Below are positions 8,160-15,993 of a stretch of DNA of 64,000 nt, piece after piece. Origin of the DNA: DSVZ01 sp037439785. GTDB taxonomy: Bacteria; Verrucomicrobiota; Verrucomicrobiia; Limisphaerales; J093. Location: positions 65,079-129,078 of the forward strand of contig JBBIVJ010000008.1 of the NCBI GenBank assembly GCA_037439785.1, given 5' to 3'. Each line of letters begins with the position of its first letter. The first letter of the stretch is position 1. The notes beneath the pieces were generated by a model. It saw nothing but the letters and a program-made list of their open reading frames with translations, searched no databases and was not told the origin of the DNA. Both the position numbers and the translations under genes were made by a program.

Positions 8160-8472
8160 GGTGGCAGGTGGAACCTCCGACCAGCCCGTTGGCCGGCCGG
8201 TCCCCGGGAAGTCGGGCCTTTGCCGCGCCGCATGGCCAGGGGGTTCATCACGAAGACACAATAAACCGACGATCCCCAAAAGCCAGTACAATCGTGGTGT
8301 GTGCCGGAGGTCTTTCACTTTCCGGGTCGGCGGCCGGGAGAGGGACGGGGATGAACCGCGCTCCGCATTGCCGCCCTTGTCAGACACCGGGGTGCCCAAG
8401 GAGGGGAACAGCGGCAAGCGGGCCAACGCACCGCCGGGCCGGGCTGAAGCGAATGGGGGCGCTCCCTGCCGC
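8160..8472 (-). other. intergenic stretch without a recognised gene
   Basis: 313 bp between the sugar-isomerase-like gene and the end of dgt, both on the minus strand. It should hold the upstream region of the former. The stretch near 8250-8300 is relatively AT-rich, but I could not define -35/-10 boxes with confidence. No tRNA or clear hairpin with a T-tract is seen. Confidence 0.4.
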
Positions 8473-9672
8473 TCAGGTTGGGCCCGCGGCAGGGCCCAGC
8501 CGCCGGCGCCATTCCAGCAACACGTAGCGGTCGGTCATGCCGGCAAGGTAATCGCACACCACACGGTGGAGGCCGTCGGTACCGATGCGTTTGCGCGATT
8601 GTTCGCCCAGGTGTTCGGGATGTTCGAGGTAGTGTCGGAACAAGGTCCGGAGCATGTCGGCGGCGCGGGCGTTGGGCTCGTGCACGACGGGGTTGAGGTA
8701 GAGGTGGCGGTAGAGGTAACGCCGGAGGGCCTGGTTGAGCCGGCGGCGTTCCGGGCTGTAGGCGACCAACGGCCGGCGCAGGCGGCGGACGTCATCGGCG
8801 GAGTGCACGCCGGCCCGGGTGATGGCGCGGGTGGAGTGCTCGACCACGTCATGCACCTGGGCGTCAATGAGGCAGCGCACGGTGTAGGAGCGACGGCATT
8901 CGTCGGGCAGGCGGCCATGCTGGCGGCGCACGTGGGCGGCGGCCTGGCGCCAGAGGGCGACCTCCCGTTCGAGGGCGGCCTCGGACAACAGGCCCGCGTC
9001 CAGGCCGTCATCCAGGTCGTGGCTGTAGTAGGCGATTTCGTCGGCGAGGTTGGCGATCTGGGCTTCCAAGGAGGGACTGGCCGCGGGGAAGCCCGGCTGG
9101 CCGCCGGGGCGGTCAAAACCGGTGCGGTGTTTGGCCAGGCCTTCGCGCACTTCCCAGGTGAGGTTCAGGCCGGGGAAACCGGGGTACTTCTGCTCGATCT
9201 GTTCGACCAGCCGCAGGCTGTGGTCGTTGTGTTCAAAGCCGCCGTGGCCGCGCATGAGCCGGTCGAGCACGGCCTCACCGGTGTGGCCGAAGGGCGGGTG
9301 GCCGAGGTCGTGGGCCAGGGCGATGGCCTCGGCCAGGTCTTCGTTGACCCGCAGGGCCCGCGCGAGGTTCCGCGCAATGGCGGCCACTTCCATGGTGTGG
9401 GTGAGCCGGGTGCGGAGGTGGTCGCCGGTGCCGTTGAGGAAGACCTGGGTCTTGTACTCGAGGCGGCGGAAGGCGCGGGAGTGGATGATGCGGTCGCGGT
9501 CGCGCTGGTAATGGGTGCGCCAGGTGGGCGGGGGCTCCGGGTGGTCCCGGCCGCGGGTTTCCGCGCTGAACTGGGCGAAGGGCGCCAGCCAGGCGCGCTC
9601 GCGCGCCTCGAGTTCTTCCCGGGGACACCCGCCAACCGCCGCCGGCGAGGGATGCGGCGCCCGAGCCTTCAC
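8473..9672 (-). CDS. dgt: deoxyguanosinetriphosphate triphosphohydrolase-like protein
   Basis: A 399-residue HD-domain protein of the dGTPase family. Key elements are RDRDRIIHSRAFRRLEYKTQVF (residues 57-78), the first metal His in RLTHTMEV (His92), the HD pair in AHDLGHPPFGH (residues 121-122), FEHNDHSLR, and NLADEIAYYSHDLDD carrying the last metal Asp. These enzymes cleave dNTPs to nucleosides and tripolyphosphate, controlling dNTP pools. The length fits the short dGTPase-like subfamily. The gene starts with GTG and shares the 4-bp GTGA overlap with the ispH stop, so the two are translationally coupled. Confidence 0.92.
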   Translation of the reverse strand: MKARAPHPSPAAVGGCPREELEARERAWLAPFAQFSAETRGRDHPEPPPTWRTHYQRDRDRIIHSRAFRRLEYKTQVFLNGTGDHLRTRLTHTMEVAAIARNLARALRVNEDLAEAIALAHDLGHPPFGHTGEAVLDRLMRGHGGFEHNDHSLRLVEQIEQKYPGFPGLNLTWEVREGLAKHRTGFDRPGGQPGFPAASPSLEAQIANLADEIAYYSHDLDDGLDAGLLSEAALEREVALWRQAAAHVRRQHGRLPDECRRSYTVRCLIDAQVHDVVEHSTRAITRAGVHSADDVRRLRRPLVAYSPERRRLNQALRRYLYRHLYLNPVVHEPNARAADMLRTLFRHYLEHPEHLGEQSRKRIGTDGLHRVVCDYLAGMTDRYVLLEWRRRLGPAAGPT

Positions 9673-10904
9673 CGCGCCAGGAAGGCCTGCACCGACAGGC
9701 CCCGCAGCTCGAAGAGCCGGCGGATGGTGTCCTCGATCAGGTTGTTCGGGCAGGAGGCGCCGGCGGTGATGCCCACGGTGACCGGCCGGGCGGGCAGCCA
9801 GTCGGCGGTTTCCACCTCAAGCGCCTCATGGAGGTTCCAATGCCGGATGAGGCGGGGCGAGACCATCTTGGCGGCGTTTTTGATGAAGTAGGTGGGCAGG
9901 ACCTTCTCGCCCATTTCGGCCAGGTGCGAGGTGTTCGAGGAGTTGTAGCCGCCCACCACCAGCAACAGGTCCATCGGCTCGCGCAGGAGTTTCTCCAAGG
10001 CATCCTGCCGGTCCTGGGTGGCGCCGCAGATGGTGTCGAAGTAGCGGAAATGCCGGGGCAGCGCCTCCGTGCCGTAGCGGTCCTCCATCGCCGCGCGAAT
10101 GCGACGCTGGACCTCCTCGGTCTCGCCGCGGAGCATGGTGGTCTGGTTGGCCACGCCCACGGCCTGCAGGTGCACGTCCGGGTCAAAGCCCGGCGAGTAG
10201 GCGCCCTTGAACTTTTCGAGGAACGCCGCCTTGTCACCGCCGTGGCGGATGTAGGCGCAGACGTAGTCGGTCTCCTCCAGGTTGTACACCACCAGGTAAT
10301 GGCCGCGGCCGTAGGCGGTGGCCTGGGAGGTGGTGGCCTTGGTTTCCTCGTGGCGGGCCTTGCCGTGGATGATGCTGGTGACCGCCTCCTTCGAGTACTG
10401 GCGCACTCGCTTCCAGACGCTCATCACGTCCCCGCAGGTGGTGTCCACCAGGATGCAGCCCTTCGCCTCGAGCGCCCGACGCGTGGCCACCTCGGTGCCA
10501 AAGGCGGGGATGATGACCCCATCCTCCGCGGTCAGGCCGGCCAGTTCCGCCTCCGTGGGACGTGGCGCCAGGCTCACGATGCCCATGCCGCGAATCTGGT
10601 CGTTCACCTCCGGGTTGTGGATGATCTCGCCCAGCAGGAAAATCCGGCGCGGCGGCGGGAAGTACTTGCGCGCCGCATAGGCCAGGTCAATCGCCCGCTC
10701 GACGCCGTAGCAAAAGCCGAACTCCTTGGCCAGTTTGATGGTCAGTCCTTCGGCGTGGATGACCCCGCCCTCGGCGCGAATCCGGTCCACCAGCTCGCTC
10801 CGGTAATGGCTGACCACCAGGGCCTGCACCGCCTGCATCACGTCCGGCCGGCGCAGGTTGACCTTCTGCGGCGGGACGCTCGGCGTGGGGACTGCCGTTG
10901 ACAT
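9669..10904 (-). CDS. ispH: 4-hydroxy-3-methylbut-2-enyl diphosphate reductase
   Basis: A 411-residue LytB/IspH. It catalyses the last step of the MEP isoprenoid pathway, reducing HMBPP to IPP and DMAPP with a [4Fe-4S] cluster. Three cluster cysteines are visible: GFCYGVERAI (near residue 70), VDTTCGDVMSVW, and DTICGATQDRQDA. LGEIIHNPEV and VVGGYNSSNTSHL are also conserved. The protein is about 90 residues longer than the E. coli enzyme and resembles the long cyanobacterial/plant form. The ATG at 10904 was chosen because the frame upstream is repeat DNA. It overlaps dgt by 4 bp. Confidence 0.95.
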   Translation of the reverse strand: MSTAVPTPSVPPQKVNLRRPDVMQAVQALVVSHYRSELVDRIRAEGGVIHAEGLTIKLAKEFGFCYGVERAIDLAYAARKYFPPPRRIFLLGEIIHNPEVNDQIRGMGIVSLAPRPTEAELAGLTAEDGVIIPAFGTEVATRRALEAKGCILVDTTCGDVMSVWKRVRQYSKEAVTSIIHGKARHEETKATTSQATAYGRGHYLVVYNLEETDYVCAYIRHGGDKAAFLEKFKGAYSPGFDPDVHLQAVGVANQTTMLRGETEEVQRRIRAAMEDRYGTEALPRHFRYFDTICGATQDRQDALEKLLREPMDLLLVVGGYNSSNTSHLAEMGEKVLPTYFIKNAAKMVSPRLIRHWNLHEALEVETADWLPARPVTVGITAGASCPNNLIEDTIRRLFELRGLSVQAFLAR

Positions 10905-11001
10905 GCCAGCCAATCTACCACCCCGCCGGGACGCGTCCAGCGTCAGGGGCGAGTCCCGGAGTTTCGGCATTTCGGCGAGGGTGGTCCTCCGGCCATCTTT
11001 G

Positions 11002-11037
11002 GACCTTCCGACCTTCGACCTTCGACCTTCGACCTTG
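11002..11037. repeat. 7-bp tandem repeat (GACCTTC)n
   Basis: About five copies of GACCTTC, the last ending in G and with one extra C after the first copy. It lies between ispH and the divergent coiled-coil gene. Short AT-flavoured tandem heptads like this recur in intergenic DNA of related bacteria; the general statement is from memory. Confidence 0.75.
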
Positions 11038-11052
11038 CATGCCTGCCGGGCA

Positions 11053-11118
11053 TGCCGCCGGGACGGCGGCACCACCCCTTCCGGTAGGTAAAGTCCCTTG
11101 ACGCCGTGCCGCCGTCCC
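11053..11118. repeat. hairpin plus 13-bp inverted repeat
   Basis: TGCCGCC-GGGAC-GGCGGCA (11053-11071) forms a 7-bp stem. GGGACGGCGGCAC (11060-11072) is repeated in perfect inversion as GTGCCGCCGTCCC at 11106-11118. It sits directly after the GACCTTC tandem and just before a gene start, so it may be a REP-like element or may influence that gene's translation. Confidence 0.65.
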
Positions 11119-11134
11119 GATGCACTGCCAACCC

Positions 11135-11890
11135 ATGAAGATGCGCTGGACCCCCGTCGCCGGCCTGGCGCTCGGCCTGCTCACCGCCGGCCCGGCCGTG
11201 GCCGCTGAGACCGCTCCGGCCGACGCGCTCCGGCAGAAAGACGCCGAGGTGCGGGAGCTGCGGCACCGACTCGAACAGGCGGAAAAAGAGCTTGAACAAC
11301 TCCGCCGCGACAACGAACGCCTCCGACGGCAACAGGAAAAAGCCGCGCCCCAAGCCGAGCCCGCTGATGCGCAACGCGCCGCCGAGGAACTGCGCCAGCT
11401 CCGCGAGGAAAACGCGCGCCTGCGTCAGCGCGCGGCCCGCGCCCCCGCTGTTGGCGCCGCCGCCGAAGCCAAACCGGTCCGGCCGATGAGCGGCCTGCCG
11501 CCCGTGACGCCCGACACGGTCGTGGAGGTGGACGAACTGGCGGGGCACTTCCAGACGGACCCGGCCGCTGCGGCCGCGCGCTACGCGAAGAAAACCTTCC
11601 GGGTCCGCGGCGAGGTGGAGCGCTTCCACACCGCCCTGCTCCGCCGCCAGTTCACCGTGCTGTTGCGCAGCCCGGACGGCGGCCTGCCCGTGGCCTGCCG
11701 GTTCAACTACATTGACCGCTACAAGACGGTGTTCACCACGCGAAACGGGCGGGTGCTGACGGCGCGGTACGAAAGCGGCCGCGAGGTGGCGCTGCTGGAG
11801 ACCGGCCAGGGGGTGGTCATCGCCGGCCGTTGCAGCGGGCAGGACGCCAACGGGACGATCGAGTTCAGCCGCTGCGAACTGATACGCTGA
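11135..11890 (+). CDS. secreted coiled-coil protein with OB-fold-like C-terminal domain
   Basis: A 251-residue protein with a signal peptide (residues 1-24, cleavage after AVAA). A long charged coiled coil follows (about residues 30-100, heptads such as LRQKDAEVRELRHRLEQ). The C-terminal 120 residues read like a small beta barrel of the tRNA_anti-like/OB type (AKKTFRVRGEVERF, GVVIAGRCSG, ending SRCELIR). The start could be the ATG at 11120 or 11135; the later one fits the signal peptide better and lies about 31 nt after a TTGACG box. The next gene, ileS, is convergent. The function is unknown; a periplasmic or envelope role is inferred. Confidence 0.7.
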   Translation: MKMRWTPVAGLALGLLTAGPAVAAETAPADALRQKDAEVRELRHRLEQAEKELEQLRRDNERLRRQQEKAAPQAEPADAQRAAEELRQLREENARLRQRAARAPAVGAAAEAKPVRPMSGLPPVTPDTVVEVDELAGHFQTDPAAAAARYAKKTFRVRGEVERFHTALLRRQFTVLLRSPDGGLPVACRFNYIDRYKTVFTTRNGRVLTARYESGREVALLETGQGVVIAGRCSGQDANGTIEFSRCELIR

Positions 11891-11933
11891 GCGGCCCGCC
11901 GTTGCCAAAGGGGGCAGGCCGACGGCGCAGGAT

Positions 11934-14819
11934 TCAACTCGCGGCCGCCACCGCCGCGACCGCGGCCACGCACCTCCCGCAGAGAGTGGGGTGCGCGGCG
12001 TGGGCCCCCACGACCGTCTCCCAGTGCCAGCAGCGCTCGCATTTGTGACCGGGCGCGTGGCTCACCGCGATGCTCAGGCCCTCGGCGGCGTCCGGGTTGG
12101 TCTGCACCTCCAGGGCCGAGACACTCAGCAGCTCGGCCAGCACCGGATGGTACTCCGGCGGTAGGGCAGCCAGCTCGGCGTCGTGACCGGACAGGCGCAC
12201 GGCGGCCTCGAGGGCCCTGCCGATGAGCTTGGCCTGCCGGGCCTTTTCCAGCTCGGCCAGCACGGCCTCGCGCAGGGCAAACAGGTTTTTCCACGCCGCC
12301 ACCTCGGCTGCGTCCAGCGCAAACGGTGCCGGTGCCCAGGTGGCCAGGTGCACGGAGTCCGGGGCTTTGCCGGGGATGAATTCCCACGCCTCGTCCGCCG
12401 TGAAGGCCAGGAGCGGGGCGAGCATCTGGCAAAGACGGGTGACCATCCGGTGCAGCGCGGTCTGGGTCGAGCGCCGGCGCGGGGAATCGGGCGGGTCGGT
12501 GTACAGCCGGTCCTTGATGACGTCGTGGTAGATGGCGGAGAGTTCGACGGCGGCGAACTGGCCGAGTTTTTGGTACACGAGGTGGAACTCGAACTGGACA
12601 TAGGCGCGGGCGATCTCCGTCTCGAGCCGGGCGAATTCGGCCAGAATCCACCGATCCAGCGGGGTGAGGCGGTCGGCGGGCACGGCGTGCCGGGCGGGAT
12701 CGAAGTCGTACAGGTTGGCGAGCTGGTAGCGGAGGGTGTTGCGGAGCAGCCGGTAGGTCTCGGCCACCTTGAGCATCCGCGCCTCGCTCAGGACCATGTC
12801 GCCGCGGTAATCCTGGCTGGCCACCCACAGGCGGAGCACGTCAGCGCCGAAATCGTTCACCCAGACCGTGGCGGACTTGGAGCCGCGGCTCTTGGACTCC
12901 TTCTCGCCGGCGTCGTTGACCACGAAGCCGTGGGTCAGCACGGTCCGGAAGGGGGCGGCGCCGTTGCCGGCCAGGGAGAGCAGCAGGGAAGACTGGAACC
13001 AGCCGCGGTGCTGGTCGGACCCCTCGAGGTAGAGGTGCGCCTGGAAGGGGCGACGCGGGTCGGCCGGATTGTCCGCGCCGCGCAATTCGGGCCGGCGGGC
13101 GATGACGGCGGCGCTGCTGGAGCCGGAGTCAATCCACACGTCGAGGGTGTCGGCGGACTTGCGGGCCGCCTCCGGGCCGGTCCAGTCCGCGGGCCGCACC
13201 TGCGCCCACAATTCGGCGGCGGTTTGCTCGAACCACACGTTCGAGCCGTGGCGCTCGACCAGGTCGGCCACGCGGCGGATGACGCGGGCGTCCAGGATGG
13301 CCCGGCCGGCGTCGTCGTAAAATGCCGGCAACGGCACCCCCCAGGCGCGCTGGCGGGAGATGCACCAGTCGGGCCGCGCCTCGACCGCGCCCTTGATGCG
13401 GTTGATGCCCCATTCGGGAATCCAGTGCACCCGGTCAATTTCTTCCAGCGCAAGCTGGCGGAAGGTTTTCCCGTCGGCCGGCGGCCGGCCGCCGTCCCCC
13501 ATCGCCTGGTCGAGCCGGATGAACCACTGGTCCATGGCGCGGAAGATGACCGGCGTTTTGCTGCGCCAGCAGTGCGGGTAGCTGTGGGGGTAGTCCTCGC
13601 GATGCAGCAGCGCCGCGCGCGCCTCCAGCAGGGCCAGCACGGCGTCGTTGGCCTCGCTGCGGCCGCGCTGTTCGAGGATGGACCGGCCCACCAGCTCCGC
13701 CGGCATTTGCTGCTCGCGCGGCAGGTCGTCTGTCCAGGCCAGCCGGCCGTCGTCGTCCACCGGCGAGTAGATCGGCAGGCCGTGTCGCAGGCCGAGGGTG
13801 TAGTCCTCCAGCCCGTGGCCGGGGGCGATGTGGACAAAGCCCGTGCCGGTGTCGTTGGTCACGAAGTCGTCCCCCGCGTAAAGCCGGGCGGTGCGCGTGC
13901 AGAACGGATGTTCAAACTCGATCTGGCTCAGGTGCGCGGCCTCCAGACTCCGCACGATCTGGTAGTTCGTCCAACCGCACTTCTGCGCCACCACCGGCAG
14001 CAGGAAGGTCGAAACCAGGTAATCCTCGCAGCGCGCGCCCTCCTCGTCCTGCGGCACCCGGATCAGCGAGTAACTGAAAGCCGAGTGGTACGCCACGGCC
14101 AGGTTGGCCGGCAAGGTCCAGGGCGTGGTGGTCCAGATGAGGATGAACGTGCCCGGATGCCCCCGCACCGGGAACTTCACGTAAATGCTCGGGCTGACGT
14201 GTTCCTGGTACTCGACCTCCGCCTCGGCCAGCGCGGTCCGGCAGGGGATGCTCCAGTACACCGGTTTTTTGCCGCGATAGACCAGGCCCTGCTCGACCAG
14301 CCCCGCAAACAGGCGCAGTTCCTCGGCCTCGTACTCGGGGTCCAACGTCAGGTACGGCCGCTCCCAGTCGCCCAGCACGCCCAGCCGTTTGAACTGGTCC
14401 CGCTGGATGGCGACGAACTTGCGCGCGTAGGCCTCGCAGGCCTGGCGGATGGCAGCGGGGGAGGTGTCGGTCGTGCGTCCGGCGTCGCGGCGCAACTCTT
14501 CCGTGACCTTGAACTCGATGGGCAGGCCGTGACAGTCCCAGCCCGGCACGTACGGCGCGCGGCAGCCGCGCAGCGTCTGGTACTTGATGACGATGTCCTT
14601 GAGAATCTTGTTGAGCACATGGCCCAGGTGGATTTCGCCGTTGGCGAAGGGCGGGCCGTCGTGGAGGACAAAGGGTGGGGCGCCGGCGCGGGCGGCCTGA
14701 ATGCGTTCGTACAGGCGGGCGGCCTCCCAGCGGGCCAGCCGCTCGGGCTCGCGGCGGACCAGGTCGGCTTTCATCGGAAAGTCCGTGCGCGGCAGGTTCA
14801 GCGTGTTCTTGTAGTCCAT
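11934..14819 (-). CDS. ileS: isoleucine--tRNA ligase
   Basis: A 961-residue class I aminoacyl-tRNA synthetase. It begins MDYKNTLNLP, the family start. The HIGH-type motif is HLGH at residues 64-67 (in DGPPFANGEIHLGHVLNK), and the KMSKS-type motif is KESKS near residue 638. The editing domain includes WTTTPWTLPANLAV. A C-terminal zinc site is seen as CERCWHWE near residue 925, with CGRC shortly after. It charges tRNA-Ile and edits misactivated valine. The ATG at 14819 is fixed by homology; the open frame further upstream is repeat DNA. The gene is followed by a repeat-rich 500-bp gap. Confidence 0.97.
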   Translation of the reverse strand: MDYKNTLNLPRTDFPMKADLVRREPERLARWEAARLYERIQAARAGAPPFVLHDGPPFANGEIHLGHVLNKILKDIVIKYQTLRGCRAPYVPGWDCHGLPIEFKVTEELRRDAGRTTDTSPAAIRQACEAYARKFVAIQRDQFKRLGVLGDWERPYLTLDPEYEAEELRLFAGLVEQGLVYRGKKPVYWSIPCRTALAEAEVEYQEHVSPSIYVKFPVRGHPGTFILIWTTTPWTLPANLAVAYHSAFSYSLIRVPQDEEGARCEDYLVSTFLLPVVAQKCGWTNYQIVRSLEAAHLSQIEFEHPFCTRTARLYAGDDFVTNDTGTGFVHIAPGHGLEDYTLGLRHGLPIYSPVDDDGRLAWTDDLPREQQMPAELVGRSILEQRGRSEANDAVLALLEARAALLHREDYPHSYPHCWRSKTPVIFRAMDQWFIRLDQAMGDGGRPPADGKTFRQLALEEIDRVHWIPEWGINRIKGAVEARPDWCISRQRAWGVPLPAFYDDAGRAILDARVIRRVADLVERHGSNVWFEQTAAELWAQVRPADWTGPEAARKSADTLDVWIDSGSSSAAVIARRPELRGADNPADPRRPFQAHLYLEGSDQHRGWFQSSLLLSLAGNGAAPFRTVLTHGFVVNDAGEKESKSRGSKSATVWVNDFGADVLRLWVASQDYRGDMVLSEARMLKVAETYRLLRNTLRYQLANLYDFDPARHAVPADRLTPLDRWILAEFARLETEIARAYVQFEFHLVYQKLGQFAAVELSAIYHDVIKDRLYTDPPDSPRRRSTQTALHRMVTRLCQMLAPLLAFTADEAWEFIPGKAPDSVHLATWAPAPFALDAAEVAAWKNLFALREAVLAELEKARQAKLIGRALEAAVRLSGHDAELAALPPEYHPVLAELLSVSALEVQTNPDAAEGLSIAVSHAPGHKCERCWHWETVVGAHAAHPTLCGRCVAAVAAVAAAS

Positions 14820-15323
14820 GCATGCCGGGCCAGTCCGGGTGCGGGAGGCTACCCTTCCGCCAGTCCCGCCGGCAAGGCATCTGGCCGGAACGCGGGCAGG
14901 CCAGCGGCTCAGGGTCCTGGCGCCAGCCAGCACAGGTGTGGTCGCTGCCGGCGTGAGCCGGCGGAGGGCTGTCCGCCGCGGCACCGCGGCGGCTACGCCC
15001 TGGCGGGGTCCCTTACCGAAAGCGGCAGAGGACTGCCGCACTCCAAGACGCTGGCGCGCGGAAGAAACGCGCCGCAGCGAGCGCCAGCTTGTGGAGTGCC
15101 TGCCTGTGCGGCGCACGCAGACAGGCGCCAGTCCTCTGGCGCTTTGGAGCAGCGCCGGCCACTTCGGCTTTCGGGCTTCGGATTTCGGAATTTGAGCCCG
15201 GCCGGCTCCCATGACGCGCGCACACCCTGCCCGGCCAGGGCCGGGGCAACCTGCTCCGCTTGGGGCGTGGCCGCCTCCCTTCGAAACTCCGAACCGCCGG
15301 GCCGCCGCACCGCCGCCCGCGAG
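14820..15323. repeat. repeat-rich intergenic nest between ileS and efp
   Basis: 504 bp with no credible gene. It holds several hairpins: a perfect 9-bp stem at 14973-14992 (CCGCCGCGG, 2-nt loop), the inverted-repeat element at 15019-15145, and a degenerate TTTCGG-type tandem at about 15162-15194. The ileS leader must also lie here; I see no T-box (no conserved T-box sequence or plausible specifier stem). Confidence 0.7.
15019..15145. repeat. MITE/REP-like inverted-repeat element with paired end hairpins
   Basis: The left end (15019) starts AAAGCG and carries the hairpin GCGGCAG-AGGA-CTGCCGC at 15022-15039. The right end, read in reverse, starts AAAGCG and carries GCGCCAG-AGGA-CTGGCGC (15125-15142). 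Both are followed by ACTCCA and, a few bases later, GCTGGCG. The right arm holds about 26 extra bases that are partly self-complementary. The single stem difference (G-C versus C-G) is compensated in both hairpins, so structure appears conserved. No transposase is present. Confidence 0.7.
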
Positions 15324-15899
15324 CTACTTCCGGGAGTCGCTCTCGCGGCCGAGGTATTTGCGCGACGCGGTGTCCACCCGGATTTTTTCGCCGGGGGCGA
15401 TGAACAGCGGGACCATGATTTCCAGGCCGGTTTCCAAGCGGGCGGGTTTCCAGGTGGCATCGGAGCCGCCGCGGATGGGCGGGGCGGTTTCGGTGATCTG
15501 GAGGGTAACCGCGGGCGGGAGGACAATGTCCACCAGCCGCCCATCCAGGAATACGGCGCGGTATTCCTCGTTGTCCTTGATGAACCAGCGGCGGTCCCCG
15601 ATCTGCTCCGGGGTGAGGGTCATTTCCTCGAAGGTCTCGATGTCCGCGAACACGTAGTCCTCGCCCTGGGCATAGCTGAACTGGACGCGGCGGTGCTGGA
15701 CCTCGGCCACGGGCACCCGTTCGCTCTCGGTGAAGGTCTGGTCCAGGAGCCGTCCGGTTTTGAGGTGGCGCAGCCGGGCGTGCAGTTTGTGTTTGGTCTG
15801 GGCGGTGCCGCTGACGTGGAAATCCTCGAGGGCGTAGGGGGTGCCGTCCAGGAGCAGGACCATGCCGCGTTTGAATTCGGAAGGCAGGACGGTTTCCAT
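15324..15899 (-). CDS. elongation factor P, EfpL/YeiP-like
   Basis: A 191-residue three-domain protein of the EF-P family: KOW-like N-domain (EFKRGMVLLLDGTPYALEDF), OB domain II (QFSYAQGEDYVFADIETFEEM) and OB domain III ending APGEKIRVDTASRKYLGR. EF-P rescues ribosomes stalled on proline stretches. The loop that carries Lys34 in E. coli EF-P reads VSGTAQTKHKL here, is about one residue longer, and lacks the PGKG context. Domain II resembles EfpL (YeiP), whose RRYVDFSYVDGNEYVF parallels HRRVQFSYAQGEDYVF. I therefore call it EfpL-like rather than canonical Efp. The gene stands alone on the minus strand downstream of the membrane spermidine-synthase gene. Confidence 0.88.
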   Translation of the reverse strand: METVLPSEFKRGMVLLLDGTPYALEDFHVSGTAQTKHKLHARLRHLKTGRLLDQTFTESERVPVAEVQHRRVQFSYAQGEDYVFADIETFEEMTLTPEQIGDRRWFIKDNEEYRAVFLDGRLVDIVLPPAVTLQITETAPPIRGGSDATWKPARLETGLEIMVPLFIAPGEKIRVDTASRKYLGRESDSRK

Positions 15900-15993
15900 G
15901 ACTTGGAGGCGCCGGCGAACCGGACGCGGATACGGTGGACAACGCCCGAGTTGGTAACCTCCCGGCGGGGCGACGTCAACCGCTTGGCGCGGG

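Noticed and set aside
14820..15018. T-box leader for ileS
   Set aside because: No T-box sequence, specifier loop or terminator was found; the region is repeat DNA.
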